From: Asterias rubens
Taxonomy: Eukaryota > Echinodermata > Asteroidea > Forcipulatida > Asteriidae
NCBI RefSeq assembly: GCF_902459465.1
Contig: NC_047064.1
Location: forward strand, 10,318,476 to 10,382,475
Direction of reading: 5' to 3'
DNA: 64,000 nucleotides
Shown: positions 25,101 to 31,175 of the stretch, piece by piece
Position numbering within the stretch: the stretch's first letter is position 1
How the letters are laid out: the number at the start of each line of letters is the position of its first letter
Made by a program: the position numbers and the translations under genes
Notes under the pieces: model-generated
Told to the model about the DNA's origin: nothing
Seen by the model: only the letters and a program-made list of their open reading frames with translations
Databases searched by the model: none

Positions 25101-27556
25101 AGTTCTGAAAACAAACAAAACTCAGTGGAGAACGTTTCTCACACTGCTTATGTTTCACTTAGTTTCCCTGTTCATGTTTGTTGTGTTGTCATTTAGCCTT
25201 CGAGAAAGACTCTGCTAGGGTCGAAACGTCAGGCCATTAACTATTTTTTGCAACTAATGAACAGCTCCCACTCCGTTGCTCGTTACAAGGTTTTTTTTTG
25301 CACTAGTAACATATTATTTTGAGTAATTACAAATAGTTTCCATCTCTCAAGGCCAATATGGCATAATTCAGTCACTATAAATATCGCCACAACTATATAA
25401 AGTATATTATATTTAATATGTCGTGTGAGTAGGCCAAGTTGAATACCGCACAGAAATGATGACGTAATCCAATTTGCCCCAGCCGTAAACACACTGTACC
25501 ATGCCGTCCCACTGCCCTTCAGTTTATGGGGCGTTTTGATCATTATTACTTGTTAGATATTGTCTCAGAGCTTGTGCAAAGTGATTAGCACTTGAACTTA
25601 GAACTGTCCCATTACTGACTGGTGCATGCAACAAAGCTTATTGAAAACATTTGCTGAGCTGCTGCAGTTTTTGAGAAATCAGTAAAACAATGTCACGAGA
25701 ATAATTTTCGTCCCAGTGATCGTGATACAACAATTATTTTTGCATGTAAAAACGTATTTTCATGACATTGTCTTACTCATTTCTCAAAAACTACAGCACC
25801 TTAGCAACTAAAGGACCGCTTTCCGCTATCATTATTTTCAAACGATGTAAGTTTAATAAAACTGTGATAGTTGTGTTACAAACTGCCCATATCTGCACCC
25901 ATTTTATAAAGATCCCTAATGGCTTTGACGTCACGAGTGGTCTTGAATTGCCCATTTCTTTCTTGGTCGATAATACTTGTGCTTTAAATGAGGTTGCCGA
26001 CTAAACTTTACCCCGTTGTACACCCATTTAAACGAGCTCTTCCAAGCTCCTGGCACAGCATACATGCAGTTTCGTTGTTAATTCCCCCTTTGGCAATGGT
26101 CCACAATCAGGGACCGAGGTTACAAGTTCATCTTGTAATGAGATAGCCTAACTGTGTGTGTAAACACACTGTACCATGCCGTCCCACTGCCCTTCAGTTT
26201 ATGGGGCGTTTTGTTAGACATTGTCTCAGAGCTTGTGCAAAGTAATTAGCACTTGAACTTAGAACTGTCCCATTACTGACTGGTGCATGCAACAAAGCTT
26301 ATTTGTACCCCTTAAAGTTGGTAACAGTCCCAAAGTTTTTTTGAGAATAGGGGCGTTGTCCTTTTGGGCACTGGCAAACCTCCTCCCCCCCCCCCAACAC
26401 TCGGAATCCTACGGCTAACCGCGGAACATTGCAATGGATATTAAAGTATTGTCGTCGAGCTAACTCAGAATTTCTTGATTGTGTTGCCAGCTTAGTATTT
26501 ATATCATCCCTTATTATATTTGACGGGAAGACCATCTAAACACACAAACAAGTGGAGTGCACTTGGTACAACAGAATAAAATATTGACAGTTTACCATGG
26601 ACTAATACTTATGAATACTTTTGGCTCATTGTAGGCAAATGTTTCTTTAAACGCTTTATAGAGACGAAGAACTTAGAAATAACAATTATTTGCAAAGACT
26701 TTCGGTCGAGGTCATCTTCAAAACTATTACTCAGCTTGATTGTTTCGATTATCTCGGGCACAAAGGGAGACCAAACGTTTCTGAACTCAGAGGAACACTT
26801 ACTAAGACAATTGCGAATTACAACCCGCAAGCTTTGTCTGTCTTCCAGGCTTCATTGTTTTAACAATGAATTGTTCCTCCTCCAAGTTTGATGAGGGAAA
26901 GGGTTTATTTATGCATATTTTGGCTATAGGGTAGGGTTTTCGTTATTGTTTTTTGAATGTGGCTCAAATGTCTATATGTGTACGTTTTCAACTCCACTGG
27001 AACCCGATCGTCTGATTGATACTAATAACTTATATGGGCAGAGCATTGATGCAGATTCGTCAACCTTCCTTTCGCGTATATGAAAACAAACTTCAAGTTT
27101 TGCAAAGTCGTTAACGATATGTTGGTAATAATTGGTCAATAAGGCCTACCACTCACTTTTTGTAAAATAGCGATTCAACTTACTTATTCTTTTTAAATCT
27201 CATTATTGTAATGTTTTGAAGTAGGCCTATTTATCAGAAATACTCACAAGACAAGTGAATGAAAACATAAAAAACCCATTCATGTTCATACGTAAATTGT
27301 TTTTATCATTGTACTTTTATTTCTTATATATTCCGCTTTTTCTAACAGCTTAACCTTTTTTAATCAAAGTCTCGTATTTCACCCATGAATAAGTTCGTAA
27401 TTGGCCCCAGTATTTTGGGTGGACGCGACTTGGTGTTATTTTGACCAAAGCATATACTGCATAAATGAAATTATCCAAGAAACTTATTTTATATATTAAA
27501 AACTTACCTGTTGCCGTGAGGGCTAGGACACCCAGCAAGCAGTGGAGGAGAGCCAT
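3254..27556 (-). CDS. Membrane-anchored multi-CTLD C-type lectin receptor (7 domains, 1090 aa, 24 exons)
   Basis: Predicted exons in transcript order: 27508-27556, 23588-23608, 22279-22425, 21141-21292, 20666-20777, 20220-20497, 19154-19322, 18137-18266, 16436-16584, 15617-15796, 15123-15143, 13777-13964, 12923-12987, 11108-11208, 10302-10565, 8794-8960, 8259-8364, 7601-7728, 6566-6697, 6064-6232, 5439-5705, 4317-4484, 4056-4103, 3254-3315. They sum to 3273 nt (1090 codons plus stop), all introns are GT-AG and every phase agrees. The protein has a signal peptide (about residues 1-24), CTLDs at about 25-156, 175-304, 324-458, 473-604, 626-762, 782-905 and 923-1050, a short stalk and a C-terminal hydrophobic segment (1073-1086). 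The layout recalls the mannose-receptor group, but no ricin-like or fibronectin II domain is present. A role in sugar or pathogen recognition at the cell surface is inferred from the family. The exact acceptor of the 18266 exon is ambiguous by 9 nt, in frame. Confidence 0.92.
3400..3510. repeat. Family I repeat fragment in lectin intron 23
   Basis: It shares GCGACTGATGCCACGCTCAC, the AATGCGCAC segment and ACTGAATAACA, in the same order, with the complete terminal-inverted-repeat element at 54512-54723. Confidence 0.5.
4317..5705 (-). CDS. Lectin receptor CTLD 7 (exons 21-22)
   Basis: Exon 5439-5705 encodes a Lys/Pro linker (IKPTKAPKVSRDG), C923 and the first half, ending in VWLGLDRAKN. Exon 4317-4484 encodes WMDGEPDGDDDDN (EPD 1018-1020) and WMDTDC, ending at YIC (C1050). 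The four-Asp run after EPD is unusual and could affect metal binding. Repeat sequence of family A fills most of the intron between the two exons. Confidence 0.9.
4591..4750. repeat. Family E foldback repeat (GAGTTAGGAC type)
   Basis: The ends are GTCGATTTCACAAAGAGTTAG and the complement of TTTTGTGAAACCGAC. The interior alternates GAGTTAGGACGAGT and ACTCGTCCTAACT, so it folds on itself. Other copies are at 9382, 33421, 37440, 47313 and 52583. Confidence 0.7.
4800..5338. repeat. Family A MITE, rearranged double copy
   Basis: The left end reads GGCACTGGACACTATTGG and the right end GTGTCCACTGC, as in other family A elements. The inside joins parts of two copies head to head, so it is longer (about 540 bp) than the usual 380-400 bp. 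It lies in the intron between the two exons of CTLD 7. Confidence 0.7.
5845..5945. repeat. Family K repeat fragment (GCCTTGGTGCCCTT type)
   Basis: It contains TGCTTCAGTAGAAATTTACA and TGCCTTGGTGCCCTTGTGCCC, matching the longer copy at 62164-62340. Confidence 0.5.
6064..7728 (-). CDS. Lectin receptor CTLD 6 (exons 18-20)
   Basis: Exons 7601-7728, 6566-6697 and 6064-6232 encode residues 767-909. A Pro-rich linker (NPNTPAPIPPG) precedes C782. GWIGLKR and WVDNWPLTFTKW lead to DEPNNNNGDC, the only classical mannose-type EPN (875-877) in the protein. The partner motif reads WAVRDC in place of WND, so both calcium ligands there are lost. The domain ends at FC (C905). Confidence 0.9.
7290..7575 (-). 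repeat. tRNA-like SINE, minus strand, with an ATTG-repeat tail
   Basis: Read on the minus strand, the right end resembles a tRNA-derived head (GTAGCCGAGCG, then CAAGCTCTGGTGTT) shared with the SINE at 10789. The left end is a tail of repeated TGATTGAT units. The body between them is diverged. Confidence 0.45.
7801..8179. mobile_element. Family A MITE
   Basis: A near full-length copy. The left end is AGGCACTTAACACTATTG after TTAA, and the right end is CAATAGTGTCCAGTGTCT. The usual central stem (GAGACCTCA pairing with TGAGGTCTC) is at about 7965-8000. It lies in the intron before CTLD 6. Confidence 0.75.
8259..10565 (-). CDS. Lectin receptor CTLD 5 (exons 15-17)
   Basis: The second half of exon 10302-10565 encodes the linker INPLPGLPTTG and CPKNYFKLGSKCF. 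Exons 8794-8960 and 8259-8364 complete the domain with MWIGLNS, FTQWMEGAPDS and LWNDVQC, ending at YLC (C762). WND (749-751) is intact but the EPN position reads APD. The exon that joins the end of CTLD 4 to the start of CTLD 5 has no intron in the linker, unlike most other linkers here. Confidence 0.88.
8415..8735. repeat. AGATGGATTGCA-type foldback repeat, tandem or compound copy
   Basis: The start CAGATGGATTGCAATAAGG and the later segment TAGATGGGTTGCAAAGCCTGTCATCAATCGCC both match the terminal repeat of the element at 52693-52845. Its right part ends GATGACGCTTTGAG. Two overlapping copies seem to be joined. Confidence 0.5.
8736..8785 (+). repeat. SINE 3' tail (AAAGCGCTA...ATTATT)
   Basis: TATAAAGCGCTAAATAAATG followed by ATT repeats resembles the 3' end of the SINE at 10789 (AAAGCGCTTTATAAA, then TTATTATT). 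It stops a few bases from the donor of lectin exon 16. Confidence 0.45.
9100..9250. repeat. Family K repeat (GCCTTGGTGCCC type)
   Basis: It contains ACGGAGGCAATGGC, CTTGGCCTTGGTGCCCCTTC and TGGCCTTGCCCTG, in the same order as the copies at 53068 and 62164. Confidence 0.55.
9264..9334 (-). repeat. tRNA-derived SINE head or tRNA pseudogene
   Basis: On the minus strand it has a box A-like TTAGCTCAGTTGGTAGAGCA, a CTGCAGA anticodon-like loop and a box B-like GGTCCGAATCC. The acceptor stem and anticodon stem pair poorly, so it is a relic and not a working tRNA gene. Confidence 0.55.
9382..9506. repeat. Family E foldback repeat
   Basis: It starts GGGGTGGAGTTTACAAAGAG and ends CTCTTTGTGCAATTGACCCC, with GAGTTACTCGTCCTAACT inside. 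Confidence 0.7.
10004..10233. repeat. Family D foldback repeat (GGGCCCAATTTCATGG type)
   Basis: The outer ends pair (GGGTCCAATTTCATGGCTC with the complement of GAGCCATGGAATTGGGCCC). GCTTAC motifs recur inside, and the element folds into a long imperfect hairpin of about 230 bp. Similar copies are at 12497, 14385 and 55181. Confidence 0.75.
10302..13964 (-). CDS. Lectin receptor CTLD 4 (exons 12-14 and start of 15)
   Basis: Exons 13777-13964, 12923-12987 and 11108-11208, plus the start of 10302-10565, encode residues 470-604. A 21-nt exon (15123-15143) supplies a Gly-rich hinge (QSGGGYK) just before it. The domain runs from C473 through NFCYLPS, YWIGLRE and EEGPGD to QWGTSAC and PFIC (C604). 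Neither EPN nor WND is kept (GPG and WGT), so this domain probably does not bind sugar through a calcium site. Its internal intron positions differ from those of its neighbours. Confidence 0.88.
10789..11095 (+). repeat. tRNA-derived SINE (Ser/Leu-like head)
   Basis: The head runs GTGTCGTGGCCGGGCAGTTAA with a long variable arm and GTGGGTTCAAGCCCCAGTCGTGACAC, which resembles a class II tRNA. The body follows (TTGTGTCCTTCAACC), and the tail is AAAGCGCTTTATAAAAACC then TTATATTATTATT. Related copies lie at 32680, 33785, 35000, 47120, 50565 and 51220. Confidence 0.7.
11465..11522. repeat. AAT-rich microsatellite
   Basis: A run of AATA and AAT units in the intron upstream of lectin exon 14 (toward the start of the gene). 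Confidence 0.7.
12497..12734. repeat. Family D foldback repeat
   Basis: It starts GGCCCAATTTCATGGCTCTG and ends with the complement around AAATTGGGCCC, with GCTTACAGCAAGCGTATTTC inside. It is in reverse orientation relative to the copy at 10004. Confidence 0.75.
13041..13396. mobile_element. Family A MITE
   Basis: The left end is AGGCACTGGACACTATTG and the right end is ATAGTGTCCAGTGTCT followed by TTAA. A diverged relative follows directly (13397-13570, starting TTTAAAGCCATTGTACAC and ending before TTTAAAGG). Confidence 0.75.
14385..14634. repeat. Family D foldback repeat
   Basis: A well-preserved copy with ends GGGCCCAATTTCATGGCTC and its complement, and GCTTAC pairs inside. Upstream, 14650-14710 and 14888-14950 carry SINE body fragments (AGCTCCCTGGGGAGTATAC, and ACCCTGGGTGAAGAG) on the minus strand. 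Confidence 0.75.
15617..18266 (-). CDS. Lectin receptor CTLD 3 (exons 8-10)
   Basis: Exons 18137-18266, 16436-16584 and 15617-15796 encode residues 310-462. The first exon carries a Pro-rich linker (VPTSPPDIDTP) and CPTDASWVSFGSYCY. The core MWIGLTR follows, then KGEPDGN (EPD 422-424) and WKDDVC, closing at YAC (C458). As in domains 1 and 7, the Asp of WND is kept and the Asn is replaced. Confidence 0.9.
16658..16827. mobile_element. Family G MITE (TAAGCCCGGT ends)
   Basis: The ends TAAGCCCGGTGCATACTTCC and GGAAGTATGAACCGGGCCTA form terminal inverted repeats of about 20 bp. Flanking TTA/TAA would fit a 3-bp target duplication. A second copy lies at 55998-56175. Confidence 0.65.
17095..17175. 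repeat. Family H repeat fragment (GGTAGTAGAATA...AACTCTAC type)
   Basis: It contains CCGAACAACTGATAAATCTACTCCGCGGTAG and ACAAACTCTACTTGGCAAG, which recur in order at 19978, 29480, 35265 and 39984. Confidence 0.55.
17570..17826. repeat. Family A-related MITE, truncated
   Basis: It has the family A interior (GTGAAAATTTGG, TTTGTGTGCTTTC, TGTTTTATACTATCAACA) and ends TATAGTGGCTTGTGCCTTTAAA. The left end is missing. Confidence 0.55.
18484..18530. repeat. ATTT microsatellite
   Basis: A run of TTTA units within the intron that separates lectin exons 7 and 8. Confidence 0.75.
18637..18768. repeat. Strong foldback: 18637-18768 hairpin
   Basis: AGCTTCCCTGGGTCGACCCC and GATGTGGCGTATTT at the left are matched almost perfectly by their complements at the right (AAATACGCCACATC and GGGGTCGACCCGCAGGGAAG). 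The inner pair CCAGGACGA/TCGTCCTGG encloses a loop of about 25 nt. Confidence 0.8.
18800..19028. repeat. Family A MITE, truncated right portion
   Basis: It carries the interior from GCGAGATAATAGTG through GACCTCAAATTCTAAATC to GAGTAATTACCAATAGTGTC. The opposite end is missing. Confidence 0.6.
19154..20497 (-). CDS. Lectin receptor CTLD 2 (exons 6-7)
   Basis: Exon 6 (278 nt) encodes an acidic linker (DPDSDTNYPQPG) and the first half of the domain from C175 to AWIGFKK. Exon 7 encodes the second half, with WGPDEPSGG and FWDETTC, ending at YVC (C304). The EPN position reads EPS and the WND position reads WDE, so one residue in each half departs from the calcium-site consensus. This domain has only one internal intron. 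Confidence 0.9.
19978..20125. repeat. Family H repeat fragment
   Basis: It contains AATAAATCTACTCAGCGGTAG, ACAAACTCTACCTGTTAAG, GGTGTTACCACAAACC and CTCACCATGCTATGCCTC, in family H order. Confidence 0.6.
20575..20640 (-). repeat. SINE body fragment
   Basis: On the minus strand it reads CCGTGACACTTGAGTCCTTAAGCAAGACACTTC, the conserved body just after the SINE head seen at 47120. Confidence 0.5.
20666..22425 (-). CDS. Lectin receptor CTLD 1 (exons 3-5)
   Basis: Three exons encode residues 24-160. The domain opens with CPATWYHIGDKCF, has the core VYIGLRK, EPD at 116-118, WYD at 143-145 before C148, and closes with HLFIC (C156). EPD replaces the usual EPN (mannose) or QPD (galactose), and the Asn of WND is Tyr, so calcium-dependent sugar binding is uncertain. 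The three-exon split of a CTLD recurs in domains 3, 5 and 6. Confidence 0.9.
20835..20930 (+). repeat. tRNA-SINE fragment (box B part)
   Basis: GCAAAGGTCGTGGGTTCAAATCCCACCCGAGTAA matches the 3' half of the tRNA-like head at 39774 and is followed by the same ATGCC...GTG body start. The 5' half is missing. Confidence 0.6.
22059..22138. repeat. Short perfect-armed hairpin in lectin intron
   Basis: GAACACGGAAAAAATATAGCGC and GCGTCCCGT at the left pair with ACGGGACGC and GCGCTATATTTTTCCGTGTTC at the right. Arms are about 34 bp and the loop is under 15 nt. Confidence 0.8.
22672..22793. repeat. Family C MITE, half copy
   Basis: It contains TCATTTCTCAAAAACTTTG, AGGGAAGCTTTCTA and CGTACAAAAAGTACCCAAACC, the right half of family C (complete copy at 62815). 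Confidence 0.6.
23248..23425. mobile_element. Foldback element with a hammerhead-like motif in its loop
   Basis: The outer ends AGAAAGGTTTGCGGTAACAC and GGTGTTACCGCAAACTTTTC are inverted repeats, then GAGTTGGGGTGGT pairs with ACCACCCCAACTC. The loop (23316-23355) contains CTC, an 8-nt segment, GATCAG-AGTATA-CTGATC, GAAACGTC and GAG. The same outer arms enclose the four tandem palindromes at 46009-46425. Confidence 0.7.
23588..27556 (-). CDS. Lectin receptor exons 1-2: start codon and signal peptide
   Basis: Exon 1 (27508-27556) encodes MALLHCLLGVLALTAT and ends with a CAG|GTAAG donor. Exon 2 (23588-23608) is only 21 nt and adds VPSVLGL. Together they form a hydrophobic secretion signal just before the first CTLD cysteine (residue 25). 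Splitting the signal peptide from the lectin domains leaves a first intron of 3.9 kb, which holds an internal direct repeat, a hammerhead-like motif and MITE fragments. Confidence 0.85.
23971..24062. repeat. Family L foldback (CTCCTAGAACT type)
   Basis: ACTCCTAGAACTATTTCGGTTTCGT at the left pairs with ACGAAACCTAAACAGTTCTAGGAGT at the right. Diverged or half copies lie at 24668-24745, 40345-40395 and 41216-41262, often with a GTCTCCACATGGAGAC-like inner stem. Confidence 0.65.
25196..25234 (+). other. Hammerhead-like stem-loop motif
   Basis: GCCT (25196-25199), an 8-nt segment TCGAGAAA, a stem GACTC-TGCTA-GGGTC, GAAACGTC and AGGC (25231-25234). The layout matches the motifs at 23316 and 29412. 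The first core segment has lost the CUGANGA consensus, so activity is unlikely. Confidence 0.45.
25487..25640. repeat. Direct repeat copy 1 in lectin intron 1
   Basis: It is nearly identical to 26161-26303 (both start TAAACACACTGTACCATGCC and end GCATGCAACAAAGCTTATT). This copy carries an extra ATCATTATTACTT. A family C element follows immediately. Confidence 0.85.
25641..25885. repeat. Family C MITE, partial
   Basis: It contains GAGAAATCAGTAAAACAATGTC, the central GTGATCGTGATACAACAATT and the mirrored ACTCATTTCTCAAAAACTAC, which is the palindromic core of family C. Both ends are missing. Confidence 0.6.
26161..26303. repeat. Direct repeat copy 2 in lectin intron 1
   Basis: Second copy of the 25487 unit, same orientation, about 670 bp away. 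Confidence 0.85.
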
Positions 27557-27618
27557 TGTCTTACCCTGTCCTTATTTGAAATGGTGCAGCAGACAATGGA
27601 TGGATACATGGCCTCGAC

Positions 27619-27630
27619 TATGGTTTTATT
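27619..27630 (-). promoter_or_regulatory. Possible TATA-like element of the lectin gene
   Basis: On the minus strand AGAATAAAACC lies about 65-75 bp upstream of the ATG. It is a weak match. The 5' UTR could be longer or spliced. Confidence 0.2.
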
Positions 27631-29411
27631 CTACATTCACGCCCAGAATCTTTGTACCATCACATCCCAGCCAAGATGGTAACTAATTAACCAGAGACTG
27701 CCATTAATATCAGTCAAATCTGAAGATAGCATTTTGTAGTTGTTGTCGCCGTTTTTACAAAGTCTGAATTCGGACTTTGAAAATGTCAGTACAGTAGCTT
27801 AATTGAGATATGAAGTGCCGATTTGGGCAAAATGGTAAATATTCATTGTGAACAATGGATAAGAGGAACTTGAGCTTTGTACGAAAGACACTCCCAAACT
27901 GAACCGGAAAAAAAAAGTTTCACACAAACACGGTATAACCTTAACGTATAATGCTTGTGAATGGAAGCGTACAATTTATAACTCTTTCCTGCACCGATTT
28001 CAAACGCATTACTATAAGCAGCACCCAAGTTCACTGTAACCAAAAACATCTAAAACCCCATGTTAAAAAAAAAACATATAATATTATGTGGAACTTATTT
28101 AACTTAGTACTTGCTGTATAATATGCTGTATAAATATGACATAGGACAACTTTGTGATTCAATTGCCGCCGGCTTGCCGACTGTGATGCCTCCATCACAA
28201 CCAAATACTATAGCTAGGTTCTATGAGCACCTTTACCTCCCCATTATGACACAAATAGTGATCGATATGTGGCATGATAGTGTACCCTGCCCCTGTGTCT
28301 GGAAACTTTATAAGTAGGCATATAGGAAGTGTGTTATGGGAATATGGGGGGGGGGGGGGACACACACCATCTACCACATACTGGGCGTGGTTGAACCTTA
28401 GGATGCATCTCATGAAAAATCGCACAGTAAGATAGTCAAAGATGTTCCAGTTTGTTCAACTTTAGAAAGGCGAAAATGTGAGAACATTACAGCAATACGA
28501 CACTGACAGATGAACTACACATCGTGCCTTTTGGGTGGGCTATGACAAACCATGTCATTTTGCAAACCTGATCAGTGTATAACTTGGTCAGTGCACTCTT
28601 GCACTGGCCTACAAGAAGGAAAATAAGCGTAGGGTTTCTTTGATTAGTTTATATTAACATTAACAAACGACTTATTTATCAAAAACTCAAATCAAAAAAT
28701 GGATGTGACATGACGCTGTTTTAAAGTTGAACTTAGTCATGGTTTTGTGGAGCGATGACTTCAGTGCAGTTATCAGTTCAATTGTTAATTTCTGAGTTCA
28801 AAACCAACGCACTACATGTCAAGCTATTTTGTACAATATCCACGTCACTGCTACATGTGTATTTTGTGGAGTTAGACAATACCTGCAGTGGCAAACAATA
28901 CAATCTTTTTGGACAGAGAAGTGGTCAAGTTTACGCTCCAATCGATATCCAATCAGAAGTTGCTACACTCTTGCCCAAAATTAATCTTCACAAAAGACAT
29001 TTACTCAAATTGCAATATTTTGGAGCATTTTCTTCATTACATTCTTCATTAGCATGTTGGTCCTATATATTTTCTTAAAGACTCGGGAATGCTCTTGTAA
29101 GTTCAAAAAAATAAATCTATTGGCTAAAATTGGGCAAATCAAAGTTAAATGTTTCACACAAAAAAGTATTGTTAATCATGGACTCTATGCCACATGACGT
29201 CATTTCGAGTATGGTGCCCTCGATTACAGGTCAAAAGAAGGTAGCTCATTGGCCACCAGTGAGCCGCGCATTGTTTCATCATGATGACGTCAATGCAAAT
29301 CTTGAACAATATTATAGTTGTAGTTCTGGGACCACCCAACTTTTCGAATTGTAGGCAAACGTCTGGAAAGGAGGCAATCAAGGTTATCTTCAGTTGACTC
29401 TGTATTATAGT

Positions 29412-29451
29412 CTCCTGACGATGACTAGAGCAAGCTAGTCGAAACGTTGAG
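29412..29451 (+). ncRNA. Hammerhead-ribozyme-like motif
   Basis: CTC (29412-29414) pairs with GAG (29449-29451). Between them are CTGACGA plus one extra T (29415-29422), stem II GACTAG-AGCAAG-CTAGTC, then GAAA (29441-29444) and CGTT. CUGANGA and GAAA are the two conserved hammerhead cores, and position 7 may be any base. The unpaired T at the foot of stem II and the very short stem III are departures from the consensus. Confidence 0.45.
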
Positions 29452-29645
29452 CCAAATTAATAAGAACTCACTCCGCGGTAGTGAAGTTATAACCATCCTC
29501 TATAGCTAATAATAGTAGTGGTCCCAGGCGATTTTCTACCTTCTGCACAGCAGGTAGTAGTTAAAAAGCAGGACAGTTCTTTTCAGAACTGAGAAGTCTC
29601 CCGACATCCGATAAATCTACTCTGCGGTGCAAGACAGTTCTTTAA

Positions 29646-29996
29646 AGACACTGGACACTATTGGTAATATTGTCAAAGACCAGTCTTCTCACTTGGTGTA
29701 TCTCAACATGCATAAAATAACATACCTGTGAACGTTTGAGCTCGATTGGTCGTCGGAGTTGCGAGATAACTATGAAAGAAGAAAAAACACCCTTGTCACA
29801 CGAAGTTGTGTGCTTTCAGATGCTTGAGGTCTCGAAATCAAATTCGTTGAAAATTACTTTTCTCAAAAGCTACGTCACTTCAGAGGGAACCGTTTCTCGC
29901 AATGCTTCAACCAATCAACCTCTCCCCATTACTCGTCACCAAGTAAGGTTTTATGCTAATAATTATGTTGAGTAATTACCAAACGTGTCCACTGCC
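29646..29996. mobile_element. Family A MITE nested in family H
   Basis: The left end is AGACACTGGACACTATTGG after TTTAA and the right end is ACGTGTCCACTGCCT. It is the reverse orientation of the copies at 7801 and 40399. Confidence 0.75.
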
Positions 29997-30574
29997 TATG
30001 AACAAACTATACCTGGCTAGTTGATACACAAAATATGGTGTTACCGCAAACCAAATATATATTGATACACCTCACCATGCAATGTATCAATCCCATATAA
30101 CACTGTGCATGTATACTTTTACTTTCTTTAAACTCCTCACGATGGACTACAAGTTAATACCATTAGTAAGGAAACACAATAACAAATCGTTCTGTTAACT
30201 TTGATGACCTTTGGCACACTTTAATAAGCGAATTAAAATAAAACTTGAACTTCTGGTTTTCTATATTGATGTACATGTACATGTATATTCTTACTCCAAA
30301 TGTCTATGCCTACTTTTTATAATATAATATTTTTTTCAAATACAACATAATTTCATGAAAACAAATGAAAATTATTTTAAATAGGTCTTAATATTTGCTC
30401 CGACTATTAGTACATTGTTTTGATAAAACAAAACAATGGTTTGATACTTGACAGGCCGATCAAACTGACAAATTGATAACTACCAAGTCAGCATGCACGT
30501 TGTAATAAAAATGGCTGGTCTTCTCAGAAAAAATATTTCACATGGTCCAGTGGTTTAATGGAATGTTAAAAAAT

Positions 30575-31175
30575 CATTAATCATAACATCCATGTTGACA
30601 GTGCCTCTATTCATGCCTCACCTTGTGTGCGTAATTTGGGAGTAATTTTTGATAACACACTATCCATGGATAAACATGTCAGCAGAATCTGTCAATCGAC
30701 ATCATCCATTCTTTGGTCACTTCTCGCCTTGACAGTGGTAACTCCCTATTATACGGAGTTACCGAACACCAGCTCCACAAACTACAACTTTTACAAAATG
30801 CTGCCGCTCGTGTTTTAACAAAATCTAAAAAACATGATCATATTACACCTATATTGCAGGAACTTCACTGGCTACCCATTCGATAAAGAATTCAATTCAA
30901 AATTCTACTTATTGCATTTAAATCTCAGTTCGGCTTGACTCGGTCTTATATTGCAAATCTCCTTGTACCTTATGCCCCCTCTCGCACTCTTCGTTCTTCT
31001 GCTAAGTCCCTTTTAACTATTCCTAGAACTTCCTCATCGTATTGCGATCGTGCCTTTTCCGCTTGTGCTCCTAAACTTTGTAACGCTTTACCTAATAATA
31101 TCAGGTGCTGTAGTTCTCTTCCATTGTTCAAAAACTTGCTTAAAACTCATTTATTTAAATCCTCTTACACTTAGC
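30575..31175 (+). pseudogene. CR1/L2-like non-LTR retrotransposon, reverse transcriptase C-terminal relic
   Basis: Translating in shifting frames gives NLGVIFDNTLSMDKHVSRIC, then LHKLQLLQNAAARVLT, then ITPILQELHWLPI, then a clean run with PYAPSRTLRSSAKSLL, RAFSACAPKLCNALP and FKNLLKTHLF. This order is the C-terminal part of CR1/L2-clade reverse transcriptases. A deletion and frameshifts near 30720-30760 and a stop right after HWLPIR show it is dead. The catalytic region upstream is absent. Confidence 0.85.

Larger units (their letters stand above)
29395..30110 (+). mobile_element. Family H element, longest copy, interrupted by a family A MITE
   Basis: It begins with a hammerhead-like motif (29412-29451), continues through ACTCACTCCGCGGTAGTG, AAAGCAGGACAGTTCTTTTC, AGAAGTCTCCCGAC and CTACTCTGCGG, and ends with GGTGTTACCGCAAACC and CACCATGCAATG. 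A family A MITE (29646-29996) splits it between GACAGTTCTT and ATGAACAAACT. A small terminal ribozyme-like motif with no ORF is reminiscent of Penelope-like elements or retrozymes, but this is inference. Confidence 0.55.

Noticed and set aside
26609..26830. 73-aa minus-strand ORF (MRVVIRNCLSKCSS start)
   Set aside because: No recognised domain, no supporting splice sites or neighbours, and it lies within lectin intron 1. It may be a retroelement scrap, but I cannot support it.
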